Below, in pieces: positions 47,601 through 53,892 of a stretch of DNA of 64,000 nt. Within the stretch, counting starts at the first letter, position 1. Every line of letters starts with the position of its first letter. Below the pieces are notes generated by a model. That model did not search any database, was not told the origin of the DNA, and was given only the letters and a program-made list of their open reading frames with translations. Both the position numbers and the translations under genes were made by a program. The stretch is from Ophiura sarsii. Its lineage: Eukaryota > Echinodermata > Ophiuroidea > Amphilepidida > Ophiuridae. Location: assembly GCA_035610835.1 (NCBI GenBank), contig CM069448.1, forward strand, positions 8,867,607 through 8,931,606, read 5' to 3'.

Positions 47601-48307
47601 TTCGGGATGCCCGCGCTACCGTCGTTCTTTACAGTTAGTTTTTTTCCTACCCCGAATCGTCATTCCAAACAAAATGTAGCATAAAATAGTCTACAGATGT
47701 TGGCAAACACTATGATGTACACAATATGGCCACACAATGAAATAACTACGACAACTTATGTCTGGCTAGCAAAACCGGACCGGTGATGAAGTACGTCTTA
47801 TCTGCATGCCGCCATTGATATTTTATCTCAGTGCCTTGATAAACCTAAAGCTAGTTCAGCCAGCTTGACTAACCTAAAGCTAGTCAAGTCAGCTTGTCTA
47901 ATAAGCTAGTAGCCACAGACTAGTCCAGCAGAACAAATCAAGCTAGTCAGGCTGAGCCGGACTAACCTTAAGCTAGTCAAGTCGGTCATAACCTATCCAT
48001 CAGGCTTGACTAACCTGCTTGACTAGTTTAAGCTAGTCCAGCAGGCTTGACTAACCTGCTCGACTAGTTTAAAGTTAGTCCAGCCTGTGTCTGACTAGTT
48101 TAAGTTTTCAGTGTAGTTTCCTCGAAAAATCCGTTTCGGGTCGAAAAAACGTGGATTTTTATCCGACAATCCAAGATTCCCGAGTTATTGGACATTAGGC
48201 CTGCCATACCCGCCAGAATCTACCTACTTACCCGTATTAGCACCCGCCATCACGACGCAAATGGACACTGAGACAACAACGGCGGTAGTGAACACATGCC
48301 AATACAT
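26222..48307 (-). CDS. Spliced gene: discoidin (F5/8 type C) single-pass transmembrane protein, six-exon model
   Basis: This gene was assembled by eye from minus-strand exons 48307-48232, 44952-44760, 36188-36035, 31912-31765, 27456-27351 and 26684-26222. All introns are GT-AG and the phases agree at every junction (1, 2, 0, 1, 2), giving 1140 nt and 379 residues. The protein order is: signal peptide (about 1-22), one F5/8 type C domain (Cys30 to Cys185, bounded by the paired cysteines usual for this fold), a hydrophobic transmembrane segment (about 191-213) and a 166-residue cytoplasmic tail. Discoidin domains bind glycans, phospholipids or collagen outside the cell, so a surface adhesion or recognition role is likely, but the ligand cannot be inferred. 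The tail has no kinase domain, so this is not a discoidin domain receptor kinase. It carries a PxxPxR SH3-type motif and many tyrosines. Introns of 3.3, 8.6, 4.1, 4.3 and 0.7 kb hold transposon debris. An alternative model adds exon 29534-29416 and starts the membrane exon at 27496 (432 residues). Confidence 0.75.
26685..27350 (-). other. Last intron of the discoidin gene (666 bp)
   Basis: GT-AG bounded (GTAAGA to TTTTCAG). No other feature seen. Confidence 0.6.
27351..27456 (-). CDS. Exon 5: transmembrane segment of the discoidin protein
   Basis: After acceptor TTTGATTACAG the exon encodes VIIAAIVIGLLIIVV followed by ICLCVVYF, an uninterrupted hydrophobic helix of about 23 residues. A basic, histidine-rich stop-transfer stretch RPRQRHRHHDDK follows. 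The donor CG|GTAAGA leaves in phase 2. The basic cluster on the C-terminal side fixes a type I orientation, with the discoidin domain outside. A second in-frame acceptor at 27496 would lengthen the exon by 13 codons. Confidence 0.72.
27843..28497 (+). pseudogene. Non-LTR retrotransposon (CR1/Jockey-like) reverse transcriptase fragment, 3' end
   Basis: The fragment holds the catalytic LFADDSVLY motif of a LINE reverse transcriptase. It continues with an LDSHLNCNSHLDAIKKAN segment, then in the next frame AYTTFIRPSVKCASSVWDP and VQRSAALFVAGDIRRTSSV, then KQHLTLHSSSTRGHNSRFFV and a terminal SLVAFKSALRNPLN before a stop. These are the conserved thumb and C-terminal segments of invertebrate CR1/Jockey-type elements, spread over several frames. 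The copy is therefore truncated at its 5' end and broken by frameshifts. It lies antisense in the fourth intron of the discoidin gene, and its 3' flank is interrupted by a CAGGGTG-ended MITE at 28531. Confidence 0.75.
28531..29212. mobile_element. CAGGGTG-type MITE (682 bp) with ~200-bp arms
   Basis: CAGGGTGTCCAAAAACAC and GTGTTTACCCAACTTAATGG at the left are inverted at the right (CAGGGTGTCCCCCAAAAC, GTGTTTACCCAACGTATTG). Deeper arm segments (CTAAAATCGACGTTGTGCCA) also pair. The left TA is kept and the right one is AA. A poly-C run at 28918-28937 lies inside. It sits in the 3' flank of the retrotransposon fragment. Confidence 0.85.
29416..29534 (-). CDS. Candidate optional exon: juxtamembrane linker of the discoidin protein
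   Basis: A 119-nt open segment lies between acceptor TTTCGTTTAG and donor AAG|GTAATT. It enters in phase 1 and leaves in phase 0, so it can follow exon 4 and join a membrane exon starting at 27496. It would add 40 residues (starting EMTMRYEAISPVK) plus 13 more from the longer membrane exon. The 27496 acceptor has a poor pyrimidine tract, and direct splicing of exon 4 to 27456 is also in frame, so this exon is either alternative or spurious. Confidence 0.27.
30180..30297. repeat. 27-31-bp tandem repeat, four copies
   Basis: CACCTGATACGGGACCTGAT followed by AGCATTG is repeated four times, with a CTTG spacer after the first two. Copies are identical, so expansion is recent. Confidence 0.95.
30457..31539. 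mobile_element. 1.08-kb fold-back element with ATACAACCTAGGTGG ends
   Basis: ATACAACCTAGGTGGACATC at 30457 is exactly inverted at 31520-31539. Inner segments (AACGTGGATGTTAAA, GGTCAAAGGTCA, ATAGTTTTTGACCTATGACC) are also mirrored, so the whole element is a large imperfect palindrome. It lies in the third long intron region of the discoidin gene (intron 4). Confidence 0.85.
31765..31912 (-). CDS. Exon 4: C-terminal third of the F5/8 type C domain
   Basis: The acceptor TATTTCAG opens the exon in phase 0 with FAGNDNSQDTVTQMF, the discoidin F-x-GN-x-D-x-x-T-V motif. It continues through ATQYVSFEIV and ends with LKFELLGCD, the canonical domain end with the closing cysteine (Cys185). The donor ACAG|GTAAAC leaves in phase 1, the usual phase for boundaries of extracellular modules. 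Confidence 0.85.
31913..32227 (-). other. Intron sequence, nothing recognised
   Basis: Part of the intron between exons 3 and 4 of the discoidin gene. No repeat or RNA recognised. Confidence 0.5.
32228..34460. mobile_element. 2.2-kb composite inverted repeat
   Basis: ACAGTCTCTGCTTCTAAGAG at 32228 and GTTGTGATTCATGGGT pair with 34405-34460. ATGCGCGCCATACACATC near 32440 pairs with 34187-34205. Two inner palindromes are centred near 33030 (arms >200 bp, loop around GTCGGAGTCTGCGCCGAC) and 33415. No transposase is seen. Confidence 0.75.
33840..34005. repeat. Dispersed repeat, copy A (copy B at 36541-36705)
   Basis: AAGGTAAACCATCTTTGCAA, AGGTGCGAAAATGGCTCAAA and CTCCGTGCGCCAACGAG recur in order and orientation at both places. 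Confidence 0.85.
34048..35629. repeat. ~790-bp tandem duplication
   Basis: Copy 1 (34048-34840) and copy 2 (34841-35629) both begin TTATAAGGGCTTGAAAACTG and end GCCCGTTTTTATGATCCA. They differ by few substitutions and small indels. Copy 1 overlaps the right arm of the 32228-34460 inverted repeat. Confidence 0.93.
35630..36034 (-). other. Intron sequence next to exon 3
   Basis: Start of the intron after exon 3 of the discoidin gene. No feature beyond the donor site is recognised. Confidence 0.5.
36035..36188 (-). CDS. Exon 3: middle of the F5/8 type C domain
   Basis: The first base completes the Lys codon split with exon 2, giving VDLGEVK-WVSGIVTRG across the junction, which is the most conserved stretch of the family. 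The exon continues through GGGWITGYKVV and ends at SVEKQTVA before a GCG|GTATGT donor in phase 0. The surface-loop part is short, as usual for single extracellular discoidin modules. Confidence 0.82.
36361..36398. repeat. (CT)n microsatellite
   Basis: CT dinucleotides with one GT interruption. Confidence 0.95.
36541..36705. repeat. Dispersed repeat, copy B (copy A at 33840-34005)
   Basis: Same sequence order as copy A, lying about 2.7 kb away in direct orientation. It is followed by further family sequence (GATCTTGTTGGCGCATCA). Confidence 0.85.
36924..37116. mobile_element. Small inverted-repeat element with AGCTTTCGATTTGC ends
   Basis: AGCTTTCGATTTGC at 36924 is exactly inverted at 37103-37116. 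Related CGTCCGTCG..CAAATCGAAAG occurs again at 37208, suggesting neighbouring copies. Confidence 0.55.
37117..37734. other. Intron sequence
   Basis: Within intron 2 of the discoidin gene. A CGTCCGTCG-type repeat scrap lies near 37208. No exon is supported. Confidence 0.4.
37735..37843 (+). promoter_or_regulatory. Possible plus-strand promoter and first exon inside intron 2 of the discoidin gene
   Basis: A CCAAT-type ATTGG (37744) and an NRF1-like TGCGCATGC (37771) precede a GC-richer ~60 bp ending in a strong donor GCTCAG|GTAAGC at 37844. No coding frame is evident, so an antisense non-coding transcript is one reading. Confidence 0.22.
37845..38512. other. Intron sequence
   Basis: Nothing recognised except AAAACGTTAGAG occurring twice near 38332-38366. 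Confidence 0.45.
38513..39172. mobile_element. 660-bp TIR element with AATAC target duplication
   Basis: CAGTCAGCTGTAGAACGG and CCCCGTTTCAATTGAGGGCG then CTCT at the left are mirrored at the right end over ~44 bp with about two differences. AATAC lies directly outside both ends (38508-38512 and 39173-39177). The interior open frame has no transposase features. Confidence 0.85.
39178..40220. other. Intron sequence
   Basis: AT-rich intron DNA of the discoidin gene. No exon or repeat found. Confidence 0.45.
40221..40690. mobile_element. Nearly perfect palindromic MITE (TA...TA), CTGCTCACAAAAAGT family
   Basis: The arms (AACTGCTCACAAAAAGTATC, GGCTCGAAAGGGTATGCATT, CGGAGCGGAGTTATTGTCAT) repeat inverted for more than 200 bp with very few differences, around a ~40-base centre. 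TA ends suggest a Tc1/mariner-type MITE. Low arm divergence implies recent insertion. Confidence 0.93.
40922..41098. repeat. Cluster of a ~22-bp imperfect palindrome (AGTAACGGAGATATGGTTACT)
   Basis: Copies at 40922, 40992, 41031 and 41077 share AGTA-(N)n-TACT symmetry. Further copies lie at 42899-43020. Confidence 0.6.
41099..42663. other. Intron sequence
   Basis: Contains a short inverted repeat (TTCTGTTATACCCTTCACA at 41910 against 41985-42002) and a possible weak TIR pair near 41575 and 42030. No exon is supported. Confidence 0.4.
42664..42822. repeat. 72-bp tandem repeat, about two copies
   Basis: CATATCGAATGGTAGTGCTG starts at 42664 and 42736. A partial third copy with GAACGGTAG follows. 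Confidence 0.85.
42899..43020. repeat. Second cluster of the AGTAAC...GTTACT palindrome
   Basis: Three copies at about 42899, 42949 and 42996, the last two diverged to CAGAGTTATAGTTACTG. Confidence 0.55.
43021..44110. other. Intron sequence with a poly-C tract
   Basis: Poly-C run at 43867-43889. A 25-bp segment at 43642-43667 (TCCGGCTCCCGATTTG.TCAG) duplicates 37821-37846. No exon found. Confidence 0.45.
44111..44239. repeat. Inverted repeat, 29-bp arms
   Basis: GGTGTATAAGTCCCAAGTAT then GCAAATGAG at 44111-44139 pairs with 44211-44239 with a few mismatches. Confidence 0.75.
44393..44425. repeat. Perfect 15-bp hairpin, 3-base loop
   Basis: CAGAGAGATGTTATT and its exact inverse flank AGT. 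It lies ~330 bp from exon 2 in the downstream intron. Confidence 0.9.
44760..44952 (-). CDS. Exon 2: N-terminal third of the F5/8 type C domain
   Basis: The acceptor TTTGCGTCATCAG precedes the exon and the donor AA|GTAGGT follows it, entering in phase 1 and leaving in phase 2. The translation has the classic start of a discoidin domain: a Cys at residue 30, then ANELGLSD, a KFTASSQ segment, a tryptophan-rich WQPDD and the strand HWITVDLGEVK. This is the part that normally reads as C-x-PLG, ITASS and W-x-QVDLG in the family. Confidence 0.78.
44953..45999 (-). other. Intron 1, part next to exon 2
   Basis: AT-rich with a few G-rich patches (45369-45382). No exon or element recognised. Confidence 0.45.
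46000..48115. mobile_element. 2.1-kb fold-back element with TAGTC/GACTA arrays at both ends
   Basis: Both ends consist of ~200-280 bp of short GACTAACNTAAGNTAGTC-type repeats, in opposite orientation. Inside, AAAGTGCTCAACGAAAG and GTACACTTTGTTTAGGTCAT near 46210 pair with 47455-47505. A central fold-back (GGATCAGAGAATCCA against TGGATTCTCTGATCC) is centred near 46690. No coding frame is supported. It occupies most of intron 1 of the discoidin gene. Confidence 0.75.
48232..48307 (-). CDS. Exon 1: start codon and signal peptide of the discoidin membrane protein
   Basis: The ATG at 48307 begins a typical signal peptide: MYWHVF, then a hydrophobic run rich in Val, Ser and Ile, ending near VVMAGANT. 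A strong donor (G|GTAAGT) at 48231 closes the exon in phase 1. The reading frame stays open upstream to another ATG at 48454. Starting there would bury the hydrophobic core about 50 residues in, so 48307 is preferred. Splicing to the AT-initial exon at 44952 makes GAT (Asp) and runs straight into the first discoidin cysteine. Confidence 0.6.
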
Positions 48308-48398
48308 CGCGATCTTAGGATTTATCGGGGCAGTGCTGTGGAATTGCCGTTTTCCTGTAATATCACGAAGTAGTGTTGAATTGTTTTTATTTTTTAAA

Positions 48399-48538
48399 TA
48401 ATTTGCTTCAGAATTCAAGATGAACTCAATAGCATTATTGTAGTTTCTACTCACAAAAACACAGCAAAACTTGATTAAAATAATACCATCGCTATTTATT
48501 GAAACTCCGAAACTTTCTTAAAACGCCCTCTATGTAAA
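48399..48538. repeat. Dispersed repeat, copy B, overlapping the 5' flank of exon 1
   Basis: Same sequence and orientation as 23715-23870. It covers the region 90-230 bases upstream of the ATG at 48307, so it may contribute promoter or 5' untranslated sequence. Confidence 0.72.
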
Positions 48539-48810
48539 TATAGTTCGCGTTATCTATCACGCATACTGCAGGGGGATACTGTCTACGGTAAAATGCTGAT
48601 CGCGGCACGATCATCATTTTGGATTCGACGTTTTGTTGTACAAAGAGGGCTGATTTTTCTCAAATCTTATAGGTGAGGTGTAAGTAAGTTCATACATGTA
48701 ATACAATTATAAAAATATGCAAATCCCAGTTTTTTATCATAATTGAGGGCGCATCCTTCAACATATCTCTTTATGCCCCTTTAAGAATAAAATCTCAAAA
48801 AGCGAAGGAA

Positions 48811-48880
48811 AAACACCCACGTCACATGTCAGAACCCCCACGGTATACCGTGGGGGTTCTGACATGTGACGTTGGTGTTT
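48811..48880. repeat. 70-bp palindrome without spacer
   Basis: The 35-bp arms meet exactly at GGTA|TACC and differ at one position. It lies ~500 bp upstream of the discoidin start codon. Confidence 0.95.
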
Positions 48881-49485
48881 AGGCCAGGGAATGTAATTTG
48901 CAAATATGGATCGTTATATGTGACCTGTGTCACGTCAAAATGAACATGTTGAAGGCCTGAGTCAAATCTGAGTTATTGGTATGACTTGAAAGAGCACATT
49001 TTAAGCTTTAAAATAGTACCAAGTTAGTGCAAGATGTGATTTGAAGAAGCATGTTTTATTTCATTTGGCTATATTATATATATATTCCAAAACCAATTGG
49101 TCAGTTAACCCTATTGTATGTGGTACCTATATTATCCATTCTAATGCAGAGGGAGTGGTTTAATATGTAAATCATCTAAAATACGGCATTTGATTGGACG
49201 CTTCGAATTTGTTGCTGCCTTATATCAGGCCCTAATGATGGATGGCAATTCCGACATCAGGCGCAAATGCGTTTTTTCACCGTTCTGCATTCACTTCAGT
49301 GCCGCACCCAAGCCGCGCCGTGCGTGCCTGTTTGGCGCAGTCAATACCCGCGCTCGAATGCACAGCACCGAGGAGAAAAGAAGTTTGGATTCGTTTATTT
49401 TAAAGATGGGTAAGATTGCTGTCACTTTACATGAACAAATAATTTTGGAATGTGATAATTATGATACTATTATATGCATTAGAAA
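48881..49485. other. Intergenic, no feature recognised
   Basis: Unremarkable sequence upstream of the discoidin gene. The open frame starting at 49190 runs into the hairpin described next and has no known domain. Confidence 0.4.
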
Positions 49486-49670
49486 AAGAATAAGATATGG
49501 ATATTTTGTTTTGGTTGCCGGACTATTGTGTGACAATGGATGGGTTTGTCCATATTTTCATCGTAATGGAAGCTGGCTGCGCCGCCATCCACTACTCAAA
49601 ATATGGCCAAACCCATCCATTGTCACACAATAGTCCGGCAACCAAAACAAAATGTCCATCTTATATTCTC
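49486..49670. repeat. Long hairpin, ~70-bp arms
   Basis: TTTTGTTTTGGTTGCCGGAC and TATTGTGTGACAATGGATGG at 49504-49543 are exactly inverted at 49608-49654. The loop of about 37 bases is GC-rich (GGCTGCGCCGCC). Confidence 0.93.
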
Positions 49671-50284
49671 TAGCTGAATTGATGGGTAGTTTATTTGACT
49701 GAGGAAAATCAATATCACTATGTTCCGTGGACCGCGTGGGGATCCTGACATGCACATCTACAAATTTACATTTAGGAAGGCACATTTCGAGAGCTATCGT
49801 TTTAAATTTGCGCCCATCAACCATGGACTTCATCATTCTGTAATTGAAGTCTACTGGCATCTATTCAGGATGTATTTAAAGAAACAAATGTATGAAGATT
49901 GAATGAACACATCATAATTAAACATTTGTAGTTGAAGTTAAATACCGCGCATTTTATCACTATTAGCAAAAACATTCAATCGATTTTGATTTATGAAATG
50001 TTCTAGTACATGACTCGACCCTGAGACTAGTCTCAGCTAGACCTCATTAAATAAAATACCAAACTCCTTCCTGTTGTGGGAACGCTCTTTCCGTAATCAA
50101 TGCATTTCCACAGTCAAATCAAAAGGTGTAACTGCAGTTACAGCGCAACAAGGAGTTGGCAATAGGCATTTGGTCCAATAATATTTCTCCTCCACCCCCT
50201 CCCCCACCCACAAAACAGGTTACAATTTTCAATGTAGATGAAAACAACCAATACTTTTGGTGTGAAATTCCGCGGTCCCAATAT
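49671..50284. other. Intergenic, no feature recognised
   Basis: No gene or repeat supported. Confidence 0.45.
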
Positions 50285-50930
50285 TGATGATATTAATTTC
50301 AATTTTTCACGAAAGCTTGTACTAGGGTGCGCGCGTTACTGATCTCTTCAATTAGTGTTCATAATACCAATTTTTCTCGAAAGCTTGTACTAGCCGGGTG
50401 CGCGCGTTACTGACCCCTTCAATTAATGTTCATAATATCAATTTTTCTCGTAAGCTTGTACTAGTAGGGTGCGCGCGTTACTGACCCCTTCAATTAATGT
50501 TCATAATATCAATGTTTCTCAAAAGCTTGTATAGGGTGGGTGCTCGCGTACTGACCCCTTCAATTAATGTTCATAATATCAATTTTTCTCGAAAGCTTGT
50601 ACTAGGGTGCGCGCGTTACCGACCACTTCAATTAATGTTCATAATTTCAATTTTCTCAAAAGCTTGTACTAGGATGAACGCGTTACTGACCCCTTTCATT
50701 AATGTTCATAATTTCATTTTTTTCTTCTTCTCGAAAGCTTGTTCTAGGGTGCGCGCGTTACTGACCCCTTCAATGAATGTTCATAATATCAGTTTTTCTC
50801 GAAAGCTTGGGTGCGCGCGTTACTGACCCCTTCAATTAATGTTCATAATTTCAATTTTTCTCGAAAGCTTGTACTAGGGTGCGCGCGTTGACCCCTTCAA
50901 TTAATGTTCATTATTTTGATTTGTTTTCTC
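50285..50930. repeat. ~68-bp satellite array, about nine units
   Basis: The unit is TTCAATTAATGTTCATAATA, TCAATTTTTCTCGAAAGCTT, GTACTAGGGTGCGCGCGTTA then CTGACCCC. The open frame at 50497-50826 is a by-product. Confidence 0.95.
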
Positions 50931-51648
50931 TTGTCTTCATTTACGATGAAAACTAATGATGCCAATATAAAATTGGTGTAATACCCACCCTCTCGGTTGA
51001 CTTAAATATGAAGCAAGCGGAATCAGGTGCCATATAAATAAAAACAAAGAAATAGTGACTAACTAACCTGTGCCATGTTGATGATGGAGAAACAATATCT
51101 TCATTTGTTCAAATTGTGAGAGCAACTTGTCGACTAAGCAATTGCAGTACAATTGGAGACGCTGGTACTGCTATTGATTCAATTTTAGACATGTATGTCA
51201 AATCGATTAGTTAAGGTTATTGTTTAAATTTGGTAACCTTTTATACGTTTTTAATTTTAAACAATCGATATGTGGTACTACTGCTGAACAGAATTATTCA
51301 TCTTCATAATTTATCATCCTATTATGCTTTTCAAGCCACCGATCGACGGACGTTGCCATGGAAAGAGTTGAGCGAGGCGCCACATTATGATTTCCCATGT
51401 ATATATTACTGGTAAAGAAGCAATTTTCTTGCAGAGTGCTCAATGCGATGCAGAGCGAAATATATATATAAGTTAACCATTTGGAACGGTAATTGCTACT
51501 CCGAGTTTCACGCTTGTGCGATCATCAGACATGAGCAATTACCGTTGTATTATATTATTATTATTTATATATTGCTTGCATGAAACAGTACTGTAGTGTA
51601 AATGGTATAACCAGGATTTAATTTATTTGGATCATATATGAACGTGTA
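50931..51648. other. Intergenic stretch with a weak hairpin
   Basis: ACGGTAATTGCT at 51488 is inverted near 51535. No gene supported. Confidence 0.4.
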
Positions 51649-52584
51649 GGGGAGAGCGGGGAATGTACACCCTAGGGGCAGGTTCGTCCACCAAGTGATT
51701 CTCATAATTACGGCTACTTGTTGAATTTGACGAACACGCACAATATTTCGCTGTTTGTTGCGAGCATTGCAACATGGCAGATCTCCGTATAATGTTTGTC
51801 AAATGATCATCTTAAAACCAGTTTTACATCACAAAAGTGGATTTTCTTCCATTTTTGATATTGATTTTTTTCTAAAGATATTCGTACTGAAGATTTTAAT
51901 GTAATCATTAGGTAGGAAAGGGGTTGGTTATGGATTTGATGCAGTTTAAATCCGTCATTGTATGTGGGACACGCATGGTTACCTGGTCAATGTACGTGTT
52001 GTGCTATAGGGCACATTCGCCCTTTCATGATTGGGCATGATAGCCTATGGAATTTACATGTTTAAGATGTTGTATAATTTCAAAATTGTAATTCACCTCC
52101 TGTAGCCTATGGGTAATTATAAAAAAGAGCTATCTGGAATGGAGTAGCACTAAAATTAGAGGATAATATTTTAAAATGTGGTATTTATTATCATTTTAAA
52201 ATTCTAAACCAGCATATTCCGCAATGACCCCAACCTTAAATTTTGGACTCCCTAAATTTTATTTTGGAACAAAATCACATTGCATAACAAATGTGTTTAT
52301 CTATTTGATAACTACTACTTTATGAAGCCTAATTATGAGCCCATGGCGAACTTGCCCCGGCCTATGGACGAACCTTCCCCAGGGGTAGGGCAGGTGCACC
52401 ATTTTGAGACACTGCTTTTATCCTTTACTCATCACTATACAGTAAGGCCTAGGGTATTGAAATTGAGGTCGTATGTAGCCAATATATCAATCTTTCATTT
52501 AATGTCAATAGGTCCAATAAATCTTTAAAATTGACGTGTCTAGCCTATTTCAAATTAAAATGGGGCGAACTCCCCGCTCTCCCC
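51649..52584. mobile_element. 936-bp TIR element with GGGGAGAGCGGGG ends, TA flanked
   Basis: TA-GGGGAGAGCGGGGA at the left is inverted at 52571-52586. Subterminal GTACACCCTAGGGGCAGG and GGACGAACCTTCCCC segments are partly mirrored. The interior frame at 52280-52528 is not transposase-like. Confidence 0.75.
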
Positions 52585-53233
52585 TATATTGTTTGAATTG
52601 TTTATGATATACCATATTATATGTGGGGTCTCGGTGGGTACGTGTGGTGTGTTTGTATTTATAATACCAGGGCTAAATTTAGTCCTCAAATTAATTCTGT
52701 AAGCTTACAAATCCTTTCAATTGACACAGACAATCATTTCTCATTCTTTCAAAATATTTTGTTATTTTTAAGTACCGAAATAATACACACGCCGGAAATA
52801 GCTAAACAATAAAGTACAGAATTACAATATAAAAATGGAAGTATTCAAATTGAACTAATGTTATTATAATATTGTTGAATGAATCGAAGAAAAATAAGAG
52901 AAAAAGCAAAACGTTAATAAGTGTAGGTCTACACCAAATACGTATTTACACTAACTGCTTATCTTGAGGCGATTAATATAATAGTTACAATTACATATGG
53001 TAAAATAACTTTGCAAACATTTCAAAATTCTTGTTAACAATATGGCTAAATGGTCACCTGTTGTGTTCACATGGCATGACGTAACACAGCTCGGGGATTC
53101 CCCGTGCTTACGTCATCAAATGATCGATGGTTATGTTGCCAACGAGACCAATCATATAATATGCTTAGCAGCAATGAATGACACTAGCTCCATCCACCAC
53201 TATACTAATCACATTATTTATGCTGTAAATGTA
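52585..53233. other. Intergenic, one weak palindrome
   Basis: TGACGTAA...TTACGTCA symmetry around CGGGGATTCCCCG near 53079-53117. Nothing else. Confidence 0.4.
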
Positions 53234-53892
53234 CAGGGCGAGTTGAAAATAGTGACATGATTTCTTTTTGGCCATGAAAAATATTTATATTGGACATGAA
53301 ATAGTAAAAATTATGTTCATCAATATTAATGTAATGTAATATTTTTTCCATTAATATAGTATGGACCTTCTTTTGTCAAGGCCTTATGGCAGATCTATAA
53401 TATACTCAGGCATATCAAATTCAGGTTTGACCACTTTTTATATGCAGAGAACTGTCATTCAGCGAGTAATTGAACATAATCATTCAATTAAATAATGATC
53501 TATATATTATTATTATTAGTTCTGATAGCTACATTACATTTGAATAGAAAACCATATTTTTATTCCTAGTATCCGTAATAAACAACAACATATATTAATA
53601 TCATTATGTACTTTAAACAATACATTGATGTATCCTATAAATCATCATTGGAATCTGAAATGCAGTTTGTCAGTTGAAAGTCCAATTCTAGTTCAAAGTG
53701 GAATTGGCATTGCTGTTCCTGAATTGATCATATCTCTAGAATTATGTGGTCAAATGTAATGGGATCAAGCGTATTTGATGATATAGAGGACTAACAGTGC
53801 TTACTAACAGTCTGTTTTTCATAAAACATAAAAATATGGGATGTATTGCTAATTATTGATGTCCTTCATGGTACACTTTTTGACGCACCCTG
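53234..53892. mobile_element. Diverged CAGGGTG-type element (659 bp)
   Basis: TA then CAGGGCGAGTTGAAAATAGTG at the left against CAGGGTGCGTCAAAAAGTG inverted at the right. The right flank is TG. Ends are degraded, so the assignment is moderate. Confidence 0.5.

Noticed and set aside
26222..48307. Discoidin domain receptor tyrosine kinase (DDR1/2)
   Set aside because: The tail is only ~166 residues and has no kinase motifs; only the extracellular fold is shared.
49190..49633. 147-codon plus-strand open frame
   Set aside because: Its last third is the arm and loop of a 70-bp-arm hairpin, and no domain or splice context is visible.
50497..50826. 109-codon open frame with repeated NVHNI peptide
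   Set aside because: It is a translation of the 68-bp satellite.
52280..52528. 82-codon open frame
   Set aside because: It lies within the 51649-52584 TIR element and shows no transposase motif.
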